Origin: Arcuatula senhousia
Lineage: Eukaryota; Mollusca; Bivalvia; Mytilida; Mytilidae
Length of the DNA stretch: 64,000 nucleotides
Direction of reading: 5' to 3'
Assembly: GCA_963971305.1 (NCBI GenBank)
Contig: OZ020305.1
Span: 14,417,001 to 14,481,000, forward strand
Position numbers and translations under genes: made by a program. The notes under the pieces were generated by a model. That model made no database searches and was not told the origin of the DNA. It saw only the letters and a list, made by a program, of their open reading frames with translations. Position 1 is the stretch's first letter. Every line of letters begins with the position of its first letter. Below, in pieces: positions 47,101 through 53,963 of the stretch.

Positions 47101-47153
47101 GCTTCAATGGATGCGGTCACACCTGTATGAAAGGAATTAAGGAAAAAAACTAA
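26119..47153 (+). CDS. Gene 2: secreted WAP-Kunitz-Kunitz-WAP protein, 227 aa
   Basis: Six exons, 26119-26199, 28179-28266, 28698-28742, 33531-33692, 38180-38347 and 47014-47153, all have AG/GT borders and matching phases (0,1,1,1,1). They sum to 684 nt, exactly 228 codons including the stop. Product: hydrophobic signal peptide, a WAP domain with 8 Cys, Kunitz 1 and Kunitz 2 with 6 Cys each, and a C-terminal WAP domain with 8 Cys. WAP and Kunitz domains commonly act as extracellular protease inhibitors, and in molluscs also occur in shell, mucus and defence secretions. The P1 residues of both Kunitz domains are acidic, so ordinary trypsin inhibition is doubtful. There are no transmembrane segments after the signal. 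The exact set of expressed exons needs transcript data. Confidence 0.85.
26425..26700. repeat. Two degenerate retrozyme fragments, opposite strands
   Basis: 26425-26455 is a minus-strand piece of the 'ggttagcccgctccggcacc' segment. 26540-26700 is a plus-strand piece with CUGAUGA intact (26616-26622) and stem II, but the next box reads AGAAC where GAAAC is expected and the cleavage triplet is AUC. It should be inactive. Confidence 0.6.
27335..27562 (-). repeat. Ancient PLE-A 3' tail, paralogue of 7352-7515
   Basis: The minus strand shows diverged 'gttcactcttgtggcaactt' and 'caactcccgtagcacatgag' segments in the same order as the PLE-A tail, at the same place relative to the WAP exon as in gene 1. 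Confidence 0.55.
27580..27875. mobile_element. 296-bp inverted-repeat element with ACTCGT motifs
   Basis: 27580-27609 and 27846-27875 are imperfect inverted repeats of 30 bp, sharing CTTACGAGTT in opposite orientation. ACTCGT or its complement occurs seven times inside. The paralogous intron at about 7540-7556 lacks the element. No coding capacity: a MITE-type non-autonomous element. Confidence 0.65.
28179..28266 (+). CDS. Gene 2 exon 2: first half of WAP domain
   Basis: The exon encodes [13 protein letters not shown] and RECEKDKDC (cysteines 1-4). It enters in phase 0 and leaves in phase 1 ('gtacgt'). Confidence 0.88.
28698..28742 (+). CDS. Gene 2 exon 3: second half of WAP domain
   Basis: The exon encodes [15 protein letters not shown], completing the eight cysteines. 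Phase 1 on both sides, 45 nt. The intron between the two halves falls between Cys4 and Cys5. Confidence 0.87.
28973..29183. mobile_element. 211-bp MITE-like element
   Basis: The termini TACTGTGGATTCATT (28973-28987) and, inverted, TACTGTGGTTTCATTA (29168-29183) pair with one mismatch over 15 bp. The interior repeats 'ttttcgtgg' and its complement 'ccacgaaa', so the whole element is partly self-complementary. Confidence 0.65.
29854..30888. mobile_element. 1035-bp inverted-repeat element with AATCTCG arrays
   Basis: GGAAAGCCCAGAAGGCT opens the element and its exact complement closes it at 30872-30888. Inside each end are runs of 'gaatctcgaatctcgaat', with another cluster at 30672-30735. The related sequence at 10280-10320 in gene 1 reads across this position without the element. 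The internal ORF at 30021-30227 resembles nothing I know, so the element is probably non-autonomous. Confidence 0.7.
30889..32090. other. Gene 2 intron, paralogous to the gene 1 intron
   Basis: The part at about 30889-31440 aligns by eye to 10305-10790. No exon seen. Confidence 0.5.
32091..33438 (+). mobile_element. Repeat element of ~155-bp tandem units with (GAC)n end
   Basis: About seven units of ~155 bp start near 32130, 32283, 32438, 32593, 32748, 32901 and 33066, each with 'aaggggtcatctg' and 'tctgcaatagttttcatt'. The block opens with 'cctgaatcgctcacctgg' and closes with 'ggccaggtgagct', a short inverted terminus, after a (GAC)n tract at 33341-33390. A second family member lies reversed at 44666-45655. 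No real protein is encoded; the Arg/Ser-rich frames here are translation of the microsatellite. Confidence 0.75.
33531..33692 (+). CDS. Gene 2 exon 4: first Kunitz domain (P1 Glu)
   Basis: The 162-nt exon is phase 1 on both sides. It encodes [37 protein letters not shown] and LCQDTC, with six cysteines at Kunitz spacing. The residue after the second Cys is Glu, where trypsin-type inhibitors have Lys or Arg. Confidence 0.9.
33693..36916. other. Gene 2 intron, no exon recognised
   Basis: 3.2 kb of AT-rich DNA with a short (TG)n run at 35312-35326. None of the short ORFs has Kunitz, WAP or transposon character. Confidence 0.5.
36917..38084. mobile_element. 1168-bp DNA element with perfect 29-bp terminal inverted repeats
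   Basis: 36917-36945 and 38056-38084 are exact inverted copies (core CTAGGCAAAAAAAGAAACGT). Flanking TATA sequences would fit a TA target, as used by Tc1/mariner-type elements, but the duplication cannot be separated from the repeat. The longest frame, 124 codons at 36914-37288, shows no transposase motif. The exact identity of the ends suggests recent movement. It lies 95 bp upstream of the second Kunitz exon. Confidence 0.8.
38180..38347 (+). CDS. Gene 2 exon 5: second Kunitz domain (P1 Asp)
   Basis: The 168-nt exon is phase 1 on both sides. It encodes [36 protein letters not shown] and MCNKEC, with all six cysteines. P1 is Asp with Asn at P1', again unlike trypsin inhibitors. Confidence 0.9.
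38348..39342. other. Gene 2 intron, nothing recognised
   Basis: No exon or repeat copy identified in this AT-rich stretch. Confidence 0.45.
39343..39447 (-). repeat. 3' end of GIY-YIG PLE with mutated hammerhead motif
   Basis: This is the reverse complement of 60130-60230. The motif CUGAUGA is AUGAUGA here, while the six-bp stem II and GAAA are kept. No coding part is attached. Confidence 0.7.
39471..39585 (+). pseudogene. Degenerate 3' half of a Kunitz exon
   Basis: The frame reads [22 protein letters not shown] and, after a one-base slip, [15 protein letters not shown] ending exactly at a 'gcag|gtgggt' donor, like the end of the 38180-38347 exon. The 5' half is gone, apparently replaced by the PLE 3' end just upstream. 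It suggests that gene 2 once had three Kunitz domains. Confidence 0.65.
40494..40672 (-). repeat. ~179-bp duplicate of an internal LINE segment
   Basis: It matches 42474-42652 in the same orientation with only a few differences ('catgaggg' for 'catggggg', 'ggcaatg' for 'ggctatg'). It lies outside the LINE body, beyond its 3' end. Confidence 0.85.
40816..43620 (-). pseudogene. APE-type non-LTR retrotransposon (LINE), internally deleted
   Basis: Reading leftward on the minus strand: an endonuclease beginning [18 protein letters not shown] (near 43608), [20 protein letters not shown] and [10 protein letters not shown] (the SDH box), with a nonsense codon near 42916; a linker with several stops; a reverse-transcriptase start, [56 protein letters not shown] (41757-42160); then a cut in the palm just after ICFVDL. 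No FADD-type catalytic box is left. The C-terminal [19 protein letters not shown] block follows at 41100-41615, and the 3' end is a (TTTG)-type tail near 40816-40850. A dead copy in the last gene 2 intron. Confidence 0.85.
43621..44665. other. Gene 2 intron, nothing recognised
   Basis: AT-rich. Short open frames at 43997-44323 and 44472-44733 show no known motif and no splice or repeat context, so they are not called as genes. Confidence 0.4.
44666..45655 (-). mobile_element. Second copy of the 'ctcacctgg'-ended repeat family, reversed
   Basis: It opens with 'cctcacctgg', a GTCGTC tract and 'ccaccacttggcgtcgtctg', and closes with 'caggtgagcgattcaggctc', the reverse complement of the ends of 32091-33438. 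The interior repeats 'gagttattgccc' and 'caagatattt' but is much diverged from the first copy. Confidence 0.7.
45973..46362. mobile_element. 390-bp MITE with TTAA target duplication (piggyBac-like)
   Basis: GGATGCTCGCTA at the left is mirrored by TAGCGAACATCC at the right. TTAA flanks both ends (45969-45972 and 46363-46366), the target signature of piggyBac-type transposition. No ORF. Confidence 0.65.
46363..47013. other. Gene 2 last intron, 3' part
   Basis: 46600-46760 is rich in 'acatgtt' and 'aaacatgt' variants. From about 46865 to the exon it is paralogous to 15781-15953 of gene 1. Confidence 0.5.
47014..47153 (+). CDS. Gene 2 terminal exon: C-terminal WAP domain
   Basis: Acceptor 'gtcttttcag', phase 1. 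It encodes [23 protein letters not shown] and CGHTC, with eight cysteines, a short basic tail KGIKEKN and TAA at 47151-47153. No canonical AATAAA follows closely; AATTAAA lies near 47228. Confidence 0.9.
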
Positions 47154-47822
47154 ACATTATTATGATAAATCAGAAACAGACTGGGCCATTCTGCTAATGA
47201 TAATAGATAAAATCGATACTGAAAAAAATTAAAGTCTGTTTGATCTAGATTTTTTTCCTACAGCAAATGAGAAAAAGAACTTCAAAATAGATATAGTATG
47301 CGTGTACTACTCTTAAGTTTCAATGTGTATCGTAAGAGCGAAAGAAATACCAAATTAATCGTTTAAATTCCAAAATTGTCTTAACCCTAAGGTTTTTCCT
47401 AAACCAGACATAGTTTGATCATCTTCGTAATAATTTGGTTCCCTAGTTTGGTAATTTTGGCTTATTCTGCTATGATCTTCATATTCATATAGTGTTTGGC
47501 ATTTTCAAAATTTTTCAAAATTTATTGTTTGAAACTTTGTTGTTCTTTTATTTGGAACGCCCGTGAACGTTAGCACTGCTGGTGGATTTTCAATTTACCG
47601 AGGTAAGATCCCTCCGGCACCAAAACTTTTGTTTTGAAAAACACGTCAAAGCTTTAAATCATCCGTTTAAATTTCGAAATTTACTAGACCCTAAGGTTCT
47701 TCCTACCCCAGACATAGGTTGAATATCTTAGTTATAATTTTGTTCCCCAGTAGTTAAGTATTTTTGAATTTACTGTTCTATGCTCTTCATAGACGTATAG
47801 TGTTTGGCATTTTCAATATTTT

Positions 47823-47880
47823 TGGTAGAGCACCTCTGATGAGTCTTTAATAGACGAAACGCGCGTCAGGCGTAGCAAAA
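47823..47880 (+). ncRNA. Hammerhead ribozyme, type I, intact core (array unit 1)
   Basis: CUGAUGA 47836-47842, stem II GUC/GAC with loop UUUAAUA, GAAA 47856-47859, minimal stem III with loop GCGC, and cleavage triplet GUC 47865-47867. Stem I pairs CACCU with AGGCG with one weak pair. Confidence 0.85.
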
Positions 47881-48175
47881 TGTATTGTCTGGAACTTTGT
47901 TGTCGTTTGTATTTCGAACACCTGTGAAGGTTAACGCTGCTGGTTTTTAATTCCCCGAGGTTAGCCCGCTCCGGCACCAACACTTATGTGTTGGAGAACA
48001 CATCAAAGCTTTAAATTATCTGTTTAAATTTCAAAATTGTCTAAACCCTAAGTTTCTTCCTACCCACGACATATGTTGATCATCTTAGTGATAACTTGGT
48101 TCCCCATTTTGGTATTTTAGGTTTTACTGTTCTATGCTATTCATAGTCGTATAGTGTTTGGCATTTTCAATATTT

Positions 48176-48230
48176 TTGGTAGAGCGCCTCTTGAATAGAC
48201 GAAACGCGGGTCAGGCGTAGCAAAATAAGT
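48176..48230 (+). pseudogene. Hammerhead with core deletion (array unit 2)
   Basis: The sequence runs from 'gcgcctc' straight into 'ttgaatagacgaaac'. About 10 nt covering most of CUGAUGA and the 5' strand of stem II are missing, while GAAA and GUC (48210-48212) remain. It cannot cleave. Confidence 0.85.
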
Positions 48231-48524
48231 TGTCTGGAACTTTGTTGTCATTTTTATTTCTAACATCCTAGAAATTAATGCAGTTGGTGGAGTTTTAATT
48301 CCCCGAGGTTAGCCCGCTCCGGCACCAACACTAGTTGGAGAACACATCAAAGCTTTAAATTATCAGTTTAAATCTAGAAATTTTCTAAACCCTAAGGTTC
48401 TTCCTACCCCAGACATAGATTGATCATCTTAGTTCTAATTGTGTTTCCCAGTTCGGTATTTTTGGTTTTATTGTTGCACACTCTTCATAATTATGTAGTG
48501 TTTGGCTTTTTCAATATTTTTTGG

Positions 48525-48580
48525 TAGAGCGCCTATGATGAGTCTTTAATAGACGAAACGCACGTCAGGCTTTGCAAAAT
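48525..48580 (+). pseudogene. Hammerhead with C3-to-A change (array unit 3)
   Basis: The core reads AUGAUGA (48535-48541) in place of CUGAUGA, with stem II, GAAA and GUC (48564-48566) intact. C3 pairs with G8 in the active fold, so loss of activity is expected. Confidence 0.8.
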
Positions 48581-48612
48581 TTATTGTCTGGAACTTTGTT
48601 GTCATTTGAATC

Positions 48613-49030
48613 TTATACAAAATTCGTTTATTGTTTTATACGGAAAATACTAGCACAAGTCAAGTAAATCGAAGGAAACATTCCCAAAGAAACATTTAGA
48701 TGTAAAATGTGTATGTACTTCTCTAACATTCACAGTAAATGCCAAACGAAGGTGAGCTATTGTCTGTTTTGTTGTCATCTGTCATCGTCTGTTGTCCTTT
48801 AAGAGGTTTTCAATAATCTTATATAACTACTGAACAGAATTTAATTAAACTTGTAATTATTGACTCAAGATTGTCAAAAAATGCGTTTTGATTTTGATTC
48901 GTGAAAAAACATGAACGCTGTTTTTAAAAAAAAATGACCAGATGGTAAGACTGTTGGGTTTGGTTTGCAAAGCAAAAAGTAGAAGAGATAGAAGCAATCT
49001 GATGCAACCTTTCTACTCCTGCATCAAAAG
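48613..49030. repeat. Spacer with a fragment of the 'ctcacctgg'-ended family
   Basis: 48751-48920 shows 'gaaggtgagctattgtctgt' and 'gattcgtgaaaaaacatg', matching parts of 44690-44860. No gene. Confidence 0.45.
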
Positions 49031-49622
49031 AGATTCTAGGAAGTCTGCTTCATATTTAGATCTACATCTCGAAACTGACTCTCAAGAAAGACTTTCAACA
49101 AGGCTCTATGACAAACATGATGACTTCAACTTTCCAATTGTCAACTTCCCCTTCTTGTGTAGCAACATTCCGTCCGCTCCAGCTTATGGAGTTTACGTAT
49201 CTCAATTGATTCGTTACTCCAGAGCGTGCGGGACTTACATCGATTTCCTTAGCAGAGCGACACGTCTGACACAAAAATTGCTCACACAGGGTTATGTTGC
49301 TCCTCGATTGCTGTCTTACTCAAGAAATTTTACGGAAGTCATCATGCACTTATAGAAAAATATGGGATTTCGATCTCTCAGATGAGTGCAGATGTTGGTT
49401 TGTCATAGGGTGTTGATTTGTCTTCCTTTACCGGATTTGACACGCTGAATGGACTATTAACAACGCGACGGGTGTGCTATAGCAAGCAGGAACTGCTTAC
49501 TCTTCCGGAGCACCTAAGTTCACTCTTGTTTCGACTGGAGTTCGCATTGTTGATTGATATTCAGTTGTTTTGTGTTTCCATGTTTTACATGTTGTCTGTT
49601 TTTGTCCTGTTCTTGTTGGTGT
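49031..49622 (+). pseudogene. PLE-A copy, 5'-truncated and frameshifted
   Basis: It starts at DSRKSASYLDLHLETDSQ and continues through NFPFLCSNIPSAPAYGVYV and LTQKLLTQGYVAPRLLS. One base is missing near 49315, shifting the last ~25 residues out of frame. The tail with 'gacgggtgtgctatagca' follows. It differs more from the 19030 copy than the 8542 copy does, so it is a separate sublineage, closest in its tail to 17089-17335. Confidence 0.8.
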
Positions 49623-49879
49623 TTACTGGTTTTGTCTATTACACTTTAAAGGTAAAATGGCTTTTTCGTGTTTTTTGGTCTTTAGAATATAAAGTATAAC
49701 AGATAGAGAAATGCTTGTTTATGCCGTCAGCTCACTGAGCTCTACAAAAATCTCCATTGTGCTAAAGATGTCAGATGACTCATTTTTGGGGTTATCCCCC
49801 TTCAAAGGTTAGAAAGTGGGATTTTTATAGCCCGACCGCGTATATGGGTCAGACGTATAGTTTTGATATCGTTAATTGT

Positions 49880-50525
49880 TTTAATTAGTGTTTGACTGGT
49901 TTGCTGTACCGAGATGATCACCTCAATATCTTTCTTCGTTATCAGCCACTAGTAGAAAAGTTCAAAATTGAGTTAAAAGATATGGTAGTTAATTGTTTTA
50001 ATTACTGTTTGACTGGTCTGCTGTACTGTGATGATCACCTCAATATCCCTAGTGTGTTTCACAACTATGGTGTGATCTATGGTCATTACCGGATCCTAAG
50101 ATCGCAATGGAAGAGGGAGGTTTGGCGCCATAAAACCTGGTTTAACCCACCATTTCGTTTGAATTGCCTGTACCAAGTCAGGACCATTGCGATCCAACAA
50201 TTCTCCGGTATGACTGATTCGTTTTTGTCATTTTCTCTGGACTGTGAGATTGACCATTCAAGTTCGGTAGTTTTGTTATTACATTTATCCCTATATTGTC
50301 TCACAACTATGTTGTGTTCTGTGGTCATTACCGGATCTTAAGATCGCAATAGAAAAGGGAGCTTTGGCGCCATTAACCTGGTATAACCCACCATTTCTGT
50401 TGAAATACCTGTACCAAGTCAGGACCTTTGCGATCCACCAATTATCCGGTATGACTAATTAGTTTTTGTCATTTTCTCAGGACTATGAGATTGATCATTC
50501 AAGTTCGGTAGTTTTGTTATTACCT
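49880..50525 (+). repeat. Interspersed repeat R1, two partial units in tandem
   Basis: 'gtttgactggt(t/c)tgctgtac' occurs twice (about 49890 and 50009) and the 'ggacc(a/t)ttgcgatcca' core occurs twice (about 50180 and 50421), so the element is partly duplicated. Both cores end in 'ttcggtagttttgttattac'. The translated frames here are repeat-derived and not a gene. Confidence 0.7.
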
Positions 50526-50530
50526 TTATT

Positions 50531-53140
50531 TACCATCTTCCGCCCGTACGTCCGTCAGACCGTCCATTTGTCTGTCCGTACACACTTTGATTAAGTTATT
50601 TATAAAATGTCCACTACTAGTCCATTACTAGATGTTGTGAGTCAATGGTAATTCACCACTACAAGCACCACTGGGAAGCGCGACACCACCAACTAGAAAA
50701 AGGTCACTGCATAACCTGGATATTGACCTTCACCCGAAACTTACGATTCATGGTTTCACTTCGAGTAAAATAGATATTTCACCTATTTTTCTAGTCGATG
50801 TACGACTTAAACTACACATAGAAATAAAAAAAAATCAGTATAGCAGCGTCTAAAACAAAATTCGTAGATCATTTTCCCTTTAGGTTTACAAGATAAATTT
50901 TGTTGTTTTCTCTATTAATTTTCCTTCCGTACAAGTTGTAACTTACATAAATCATGAATTATTCCTACATAACCTTTCATAAAACCTATTTAATAGATTT
51001 AATAGCACCAGTAATCAAATAACATTACATTTGGAGGCCAAATGACAGGGCATTGTTCATATTTGGCTATATGTGAGCAAACTTTAAAACGCAAAGAAAA
51101 TGTCCCGGAAAAAACGATCAAGCGTACACGTAGCAAATACTAAGACTGTATGCCATTTTTTATGAAGACGCTGCTATGCCCTATAGAGCAATTGAGCGTG
51201 TAGTGAAGGGTCCTTATAGACTGAAAACAAAATGTAAAATAGCAGCTGTTTTCACAAAATTGTAAACATGATCTTTAACCAAAGTGTTACGGACGGTTAC
51301 AGGGTATGACTATACGGTCTGACCTACATAATTGGGCGGGAAATAACAAGATATGTTCTGTTTGAAGCAATGACAAAACCTGTTTGAATTGAAACATCTT
51401 CAATTTGTTTTCTATTCAGTACTTTAATGAAGGCTTATAGATAATACTTTTTAAAAGAAATTTGCTAAAATTGTATTATTTTTCATACTTAATGGTATTG
51501 TTTTATGCGGAAATGAATAGGATAAGTATAATCGAATGTACCAGTTTTACATGGAGTATTGAACAATGCATATTTAACTGGAATAGAATATGCATAGCTA
51601 ATGTCTATTTTTGCTAAATTAAGGACGAATTCATTGAGACCGAATTGGGCAGATACTTAAATAGACTTGTATGTTATTGTCTTTTTATAGTCTTTTTGAA
51701 TAAGAATATCTACAACAATGTTTTAACAAAATAAATACATGGCTTCGAATGCTAGTAGCATTTCGTAGCCGATGAATGGTGCCAAATTTACCTCTTTTAA
51801 AATATTCAGATTTGATTTCAAATTTAAATGACACAGTATTCATTCTCCAACTCTTAATTTATAAGCCATAATCAGAAAACAGCAACAAGTGACCAGGTTT
51901 AATACATTACTCCAAAAATATCCGCCCACTGAATAACTTGTACATACTTTCTGAATGAAATATTGGTATGCTGTTCACTTGTCTGTAACCGTTTTGGAAA
52001 TATTTAGCATATCTTCAACCCTTACAAAATGACTATCATGACATTTTATTTAAGTTTCTTTCATTTTTTATGACATTAATAAAGAAACATTTTGATTCCA
52101 TTGCTCTCAAAGTTTTGACGGTAGATTTTACTACAGTTAACTTTTGACAAAAGTTATGGACATCTTAACATCCGGAATTTTCCGGAATGAATCGTTTCGC
52201 AATGGATAAATACTATGTGAATTGATGTGAGAATGAGTATGTGTAACGCAAACACTAGCCTTGAATCTTTAATGGAAACATATCTTAGATTTTATCTGAC
52301 ATGTTGAACGTAAAATGTTTCCTCAAGCAATATGCACAGCAATAATGAACCCATATAAAACAATTGACTTACCATAATTAATTTGGAAGGAAAGGCACCA
52401 AATGCTACGACATAGATACAGCTGAACATGCTGAACGGAACTTTTTATTAAGATTGTTTGCAATGTTGCAGCCGAATAAATGTTCTTGTAAAATAAAACA
52501 TCTTTAGTTCAAAGGACATTGTAATTTAGAGAAAATCAAAATTGCGTAGAACCTTCCATTTATAAACAGTGTATTGTGAAGTCATCAGAAGTAATTTGGA
52601 TTGACCAGAAATGTGAATATTGGAACTATATGACGCATTTTATGTTGACTAAGTTTTGTTAAGTTCTACTAAATTCACATTATATGATTAAGGAAAACAT
52701 ATAGTCACCATTCAATAACATTATGCACTGAAATGGTATAACACTAAAAAGAGTCTTACTTGAGAATAAACCTGGCTCATTTGCTCATTCATTCTGATGT
52801 GAGTTTCTTCAATAATCTAATGCAATAATCTGAAATGAAAATTGATATGCGGAAAATATCATGATTCTCGATCAAAGTCATGAACTTATCCACATATCAA
52901 GAAAATGTGTCTAGTGTCTGCCAAAATTAGTTTGATATAAGCCATAATTTAAGAAATTTATAATTTTAATTTACAGAATATATGGCTTGCTTCAGCTTTT
53001 AATAGTTTTTGTAATGTATTCAGATGATCACTTCACTTTATTGTTTTTTTTAAATTCACGTAAAGAATAAAAATTCTTTTAAAGTGATAAATCTACGAAC
53101 TGCGTTTGGGGAAACTTAATAACAAAACATAATAAAAAAG
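50531..53140. other. Intergenic DNA, nothing recognised
   Basis: 2.6 kb of AT-rich spacer between the R1 copies, with a short (CGTC)-rich stretch at 50540-50580. No ORF of 60 codons or more was reported and no exon was recognised. Confidence 0.5.
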
Positions 53141-53144
53141 GTAA

Positions 53145-53420
53145 TAACAAAACTATCGAACTTTGAAAAAATGAGAAAATGACAAAAACAAATCAGTCAT
53201 ACCGGAGAATTGGTGGATCGCAATGGTCCTGACTTGGTACAGGCATTTCAAACGAAATGGTGGGTTAAACCAGGTTTTATGGCGCCAAACCTCCCTCTTC
53301 CATTGCAATCTTAGGATCAGGTAATGACCCTAGAACACAACATAGTTGTGAGACTCAATAGGGATATTGAGGTGATCATCTAACTACAGCAGACCAGTCA
53401 AACACTAATTAAAAAATGAA
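53145..53420 (-). repeat. Interspersed repeat R1 (minus)
   Basis: This is the reverse complement of 50010-50290, including the 'gatgatcacctcaatatccc' and 'gcgccataaaacctggttta' segments. Confidence 0.75.
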
Positions 53421-53893
53421 TCGTTGGAAGTGTACTTCAACCACTCGGACATCTAGGCCTTAATATCTAAGATAAAGTACAATATGCTCACATCTACATT
53501 AAAAGGTGTTTATCTATTAACAAACCAGTAATCCTGTCATTGATTATCACTATTATCATCTTATCTTAAATATAAATCTTAATTACAATTAAATGTAATT
53601 AAAAAAAACTTACTTATATTTCCATACATAGCTAGCCTAGCTATTTCCTGAGCTATCATTATTAATACGTTAATAAAACCGTTAATTTGCTGCTTATTTT
53701 ATCAATATTTGCACCAATTATATAATAGTTACAATATAAACCGATTATGTTCTGGAAAAACTTCAGCATTTCCTTCTACAAATGAATGCATTTTAACGGA
53801 GTGTGGATACAACAACATGTTACAGAATAAAATTATACTGATGAAGGAACTTTGCCAATATTTCAACGAAATTCTTTAAACAGCTGCTTTACA

Positions 53894-53963
53894 ATGGAGA
53901 GATTGGTATTTTGCTGTGGGCTCCTAGTTGCTGTTGTGCTTGCACATACATCATTGGCTCAAG
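53894..53963 (+). CDS. Gene 3 exon 1: signal peptide
   Basis: ATG GAG AGA opens [17 protein letters not shown], then HTSLAQ and a phase-1 donor 'gtaaag'. A hydrophobic core and a small-residue cleavage region are typical of secretion. Confidence 0.85.

Larger units (their letters stand above)
47362..48612 (+). mobile_element. Tandem array of ~350-bp hammerhead (retrozyme-like) units
   Basis: The same landmarks recur in order in each unit: 'gttagcccgctccggcacca', 'cacatcaaagctttaaatta', 'ccctaaggttcttcctaccc', 'agtgtttggcatttt', the hammerhead, then 'gtctggaactttgttgtcat'. Cleavage triplets fall at 47865-47867, 48210-48212 and 48564-48566, spacings of 345 and 354. A further unit at the left end has lost its ribozyme (near 47515). 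There is no ORF. This is the organisation of metazoan retrozymes, whose tandem copies are processed by hammerheads to monomers and circularised (family knowledge). The array interrupts the duplicated 3' flank of gene 2. Confidence 0.85.

Noticed and set aside
49892..50341. 149-codon frame as a gene
   Set aside because: It lies wholly inside interspersed repeat R1; the same peptides appear in frames of its other copies on either strand.
53733..53742. TATA-like box before gene 3
   Set aside because: AT-rich background makes such matches frequent and no start site is known.
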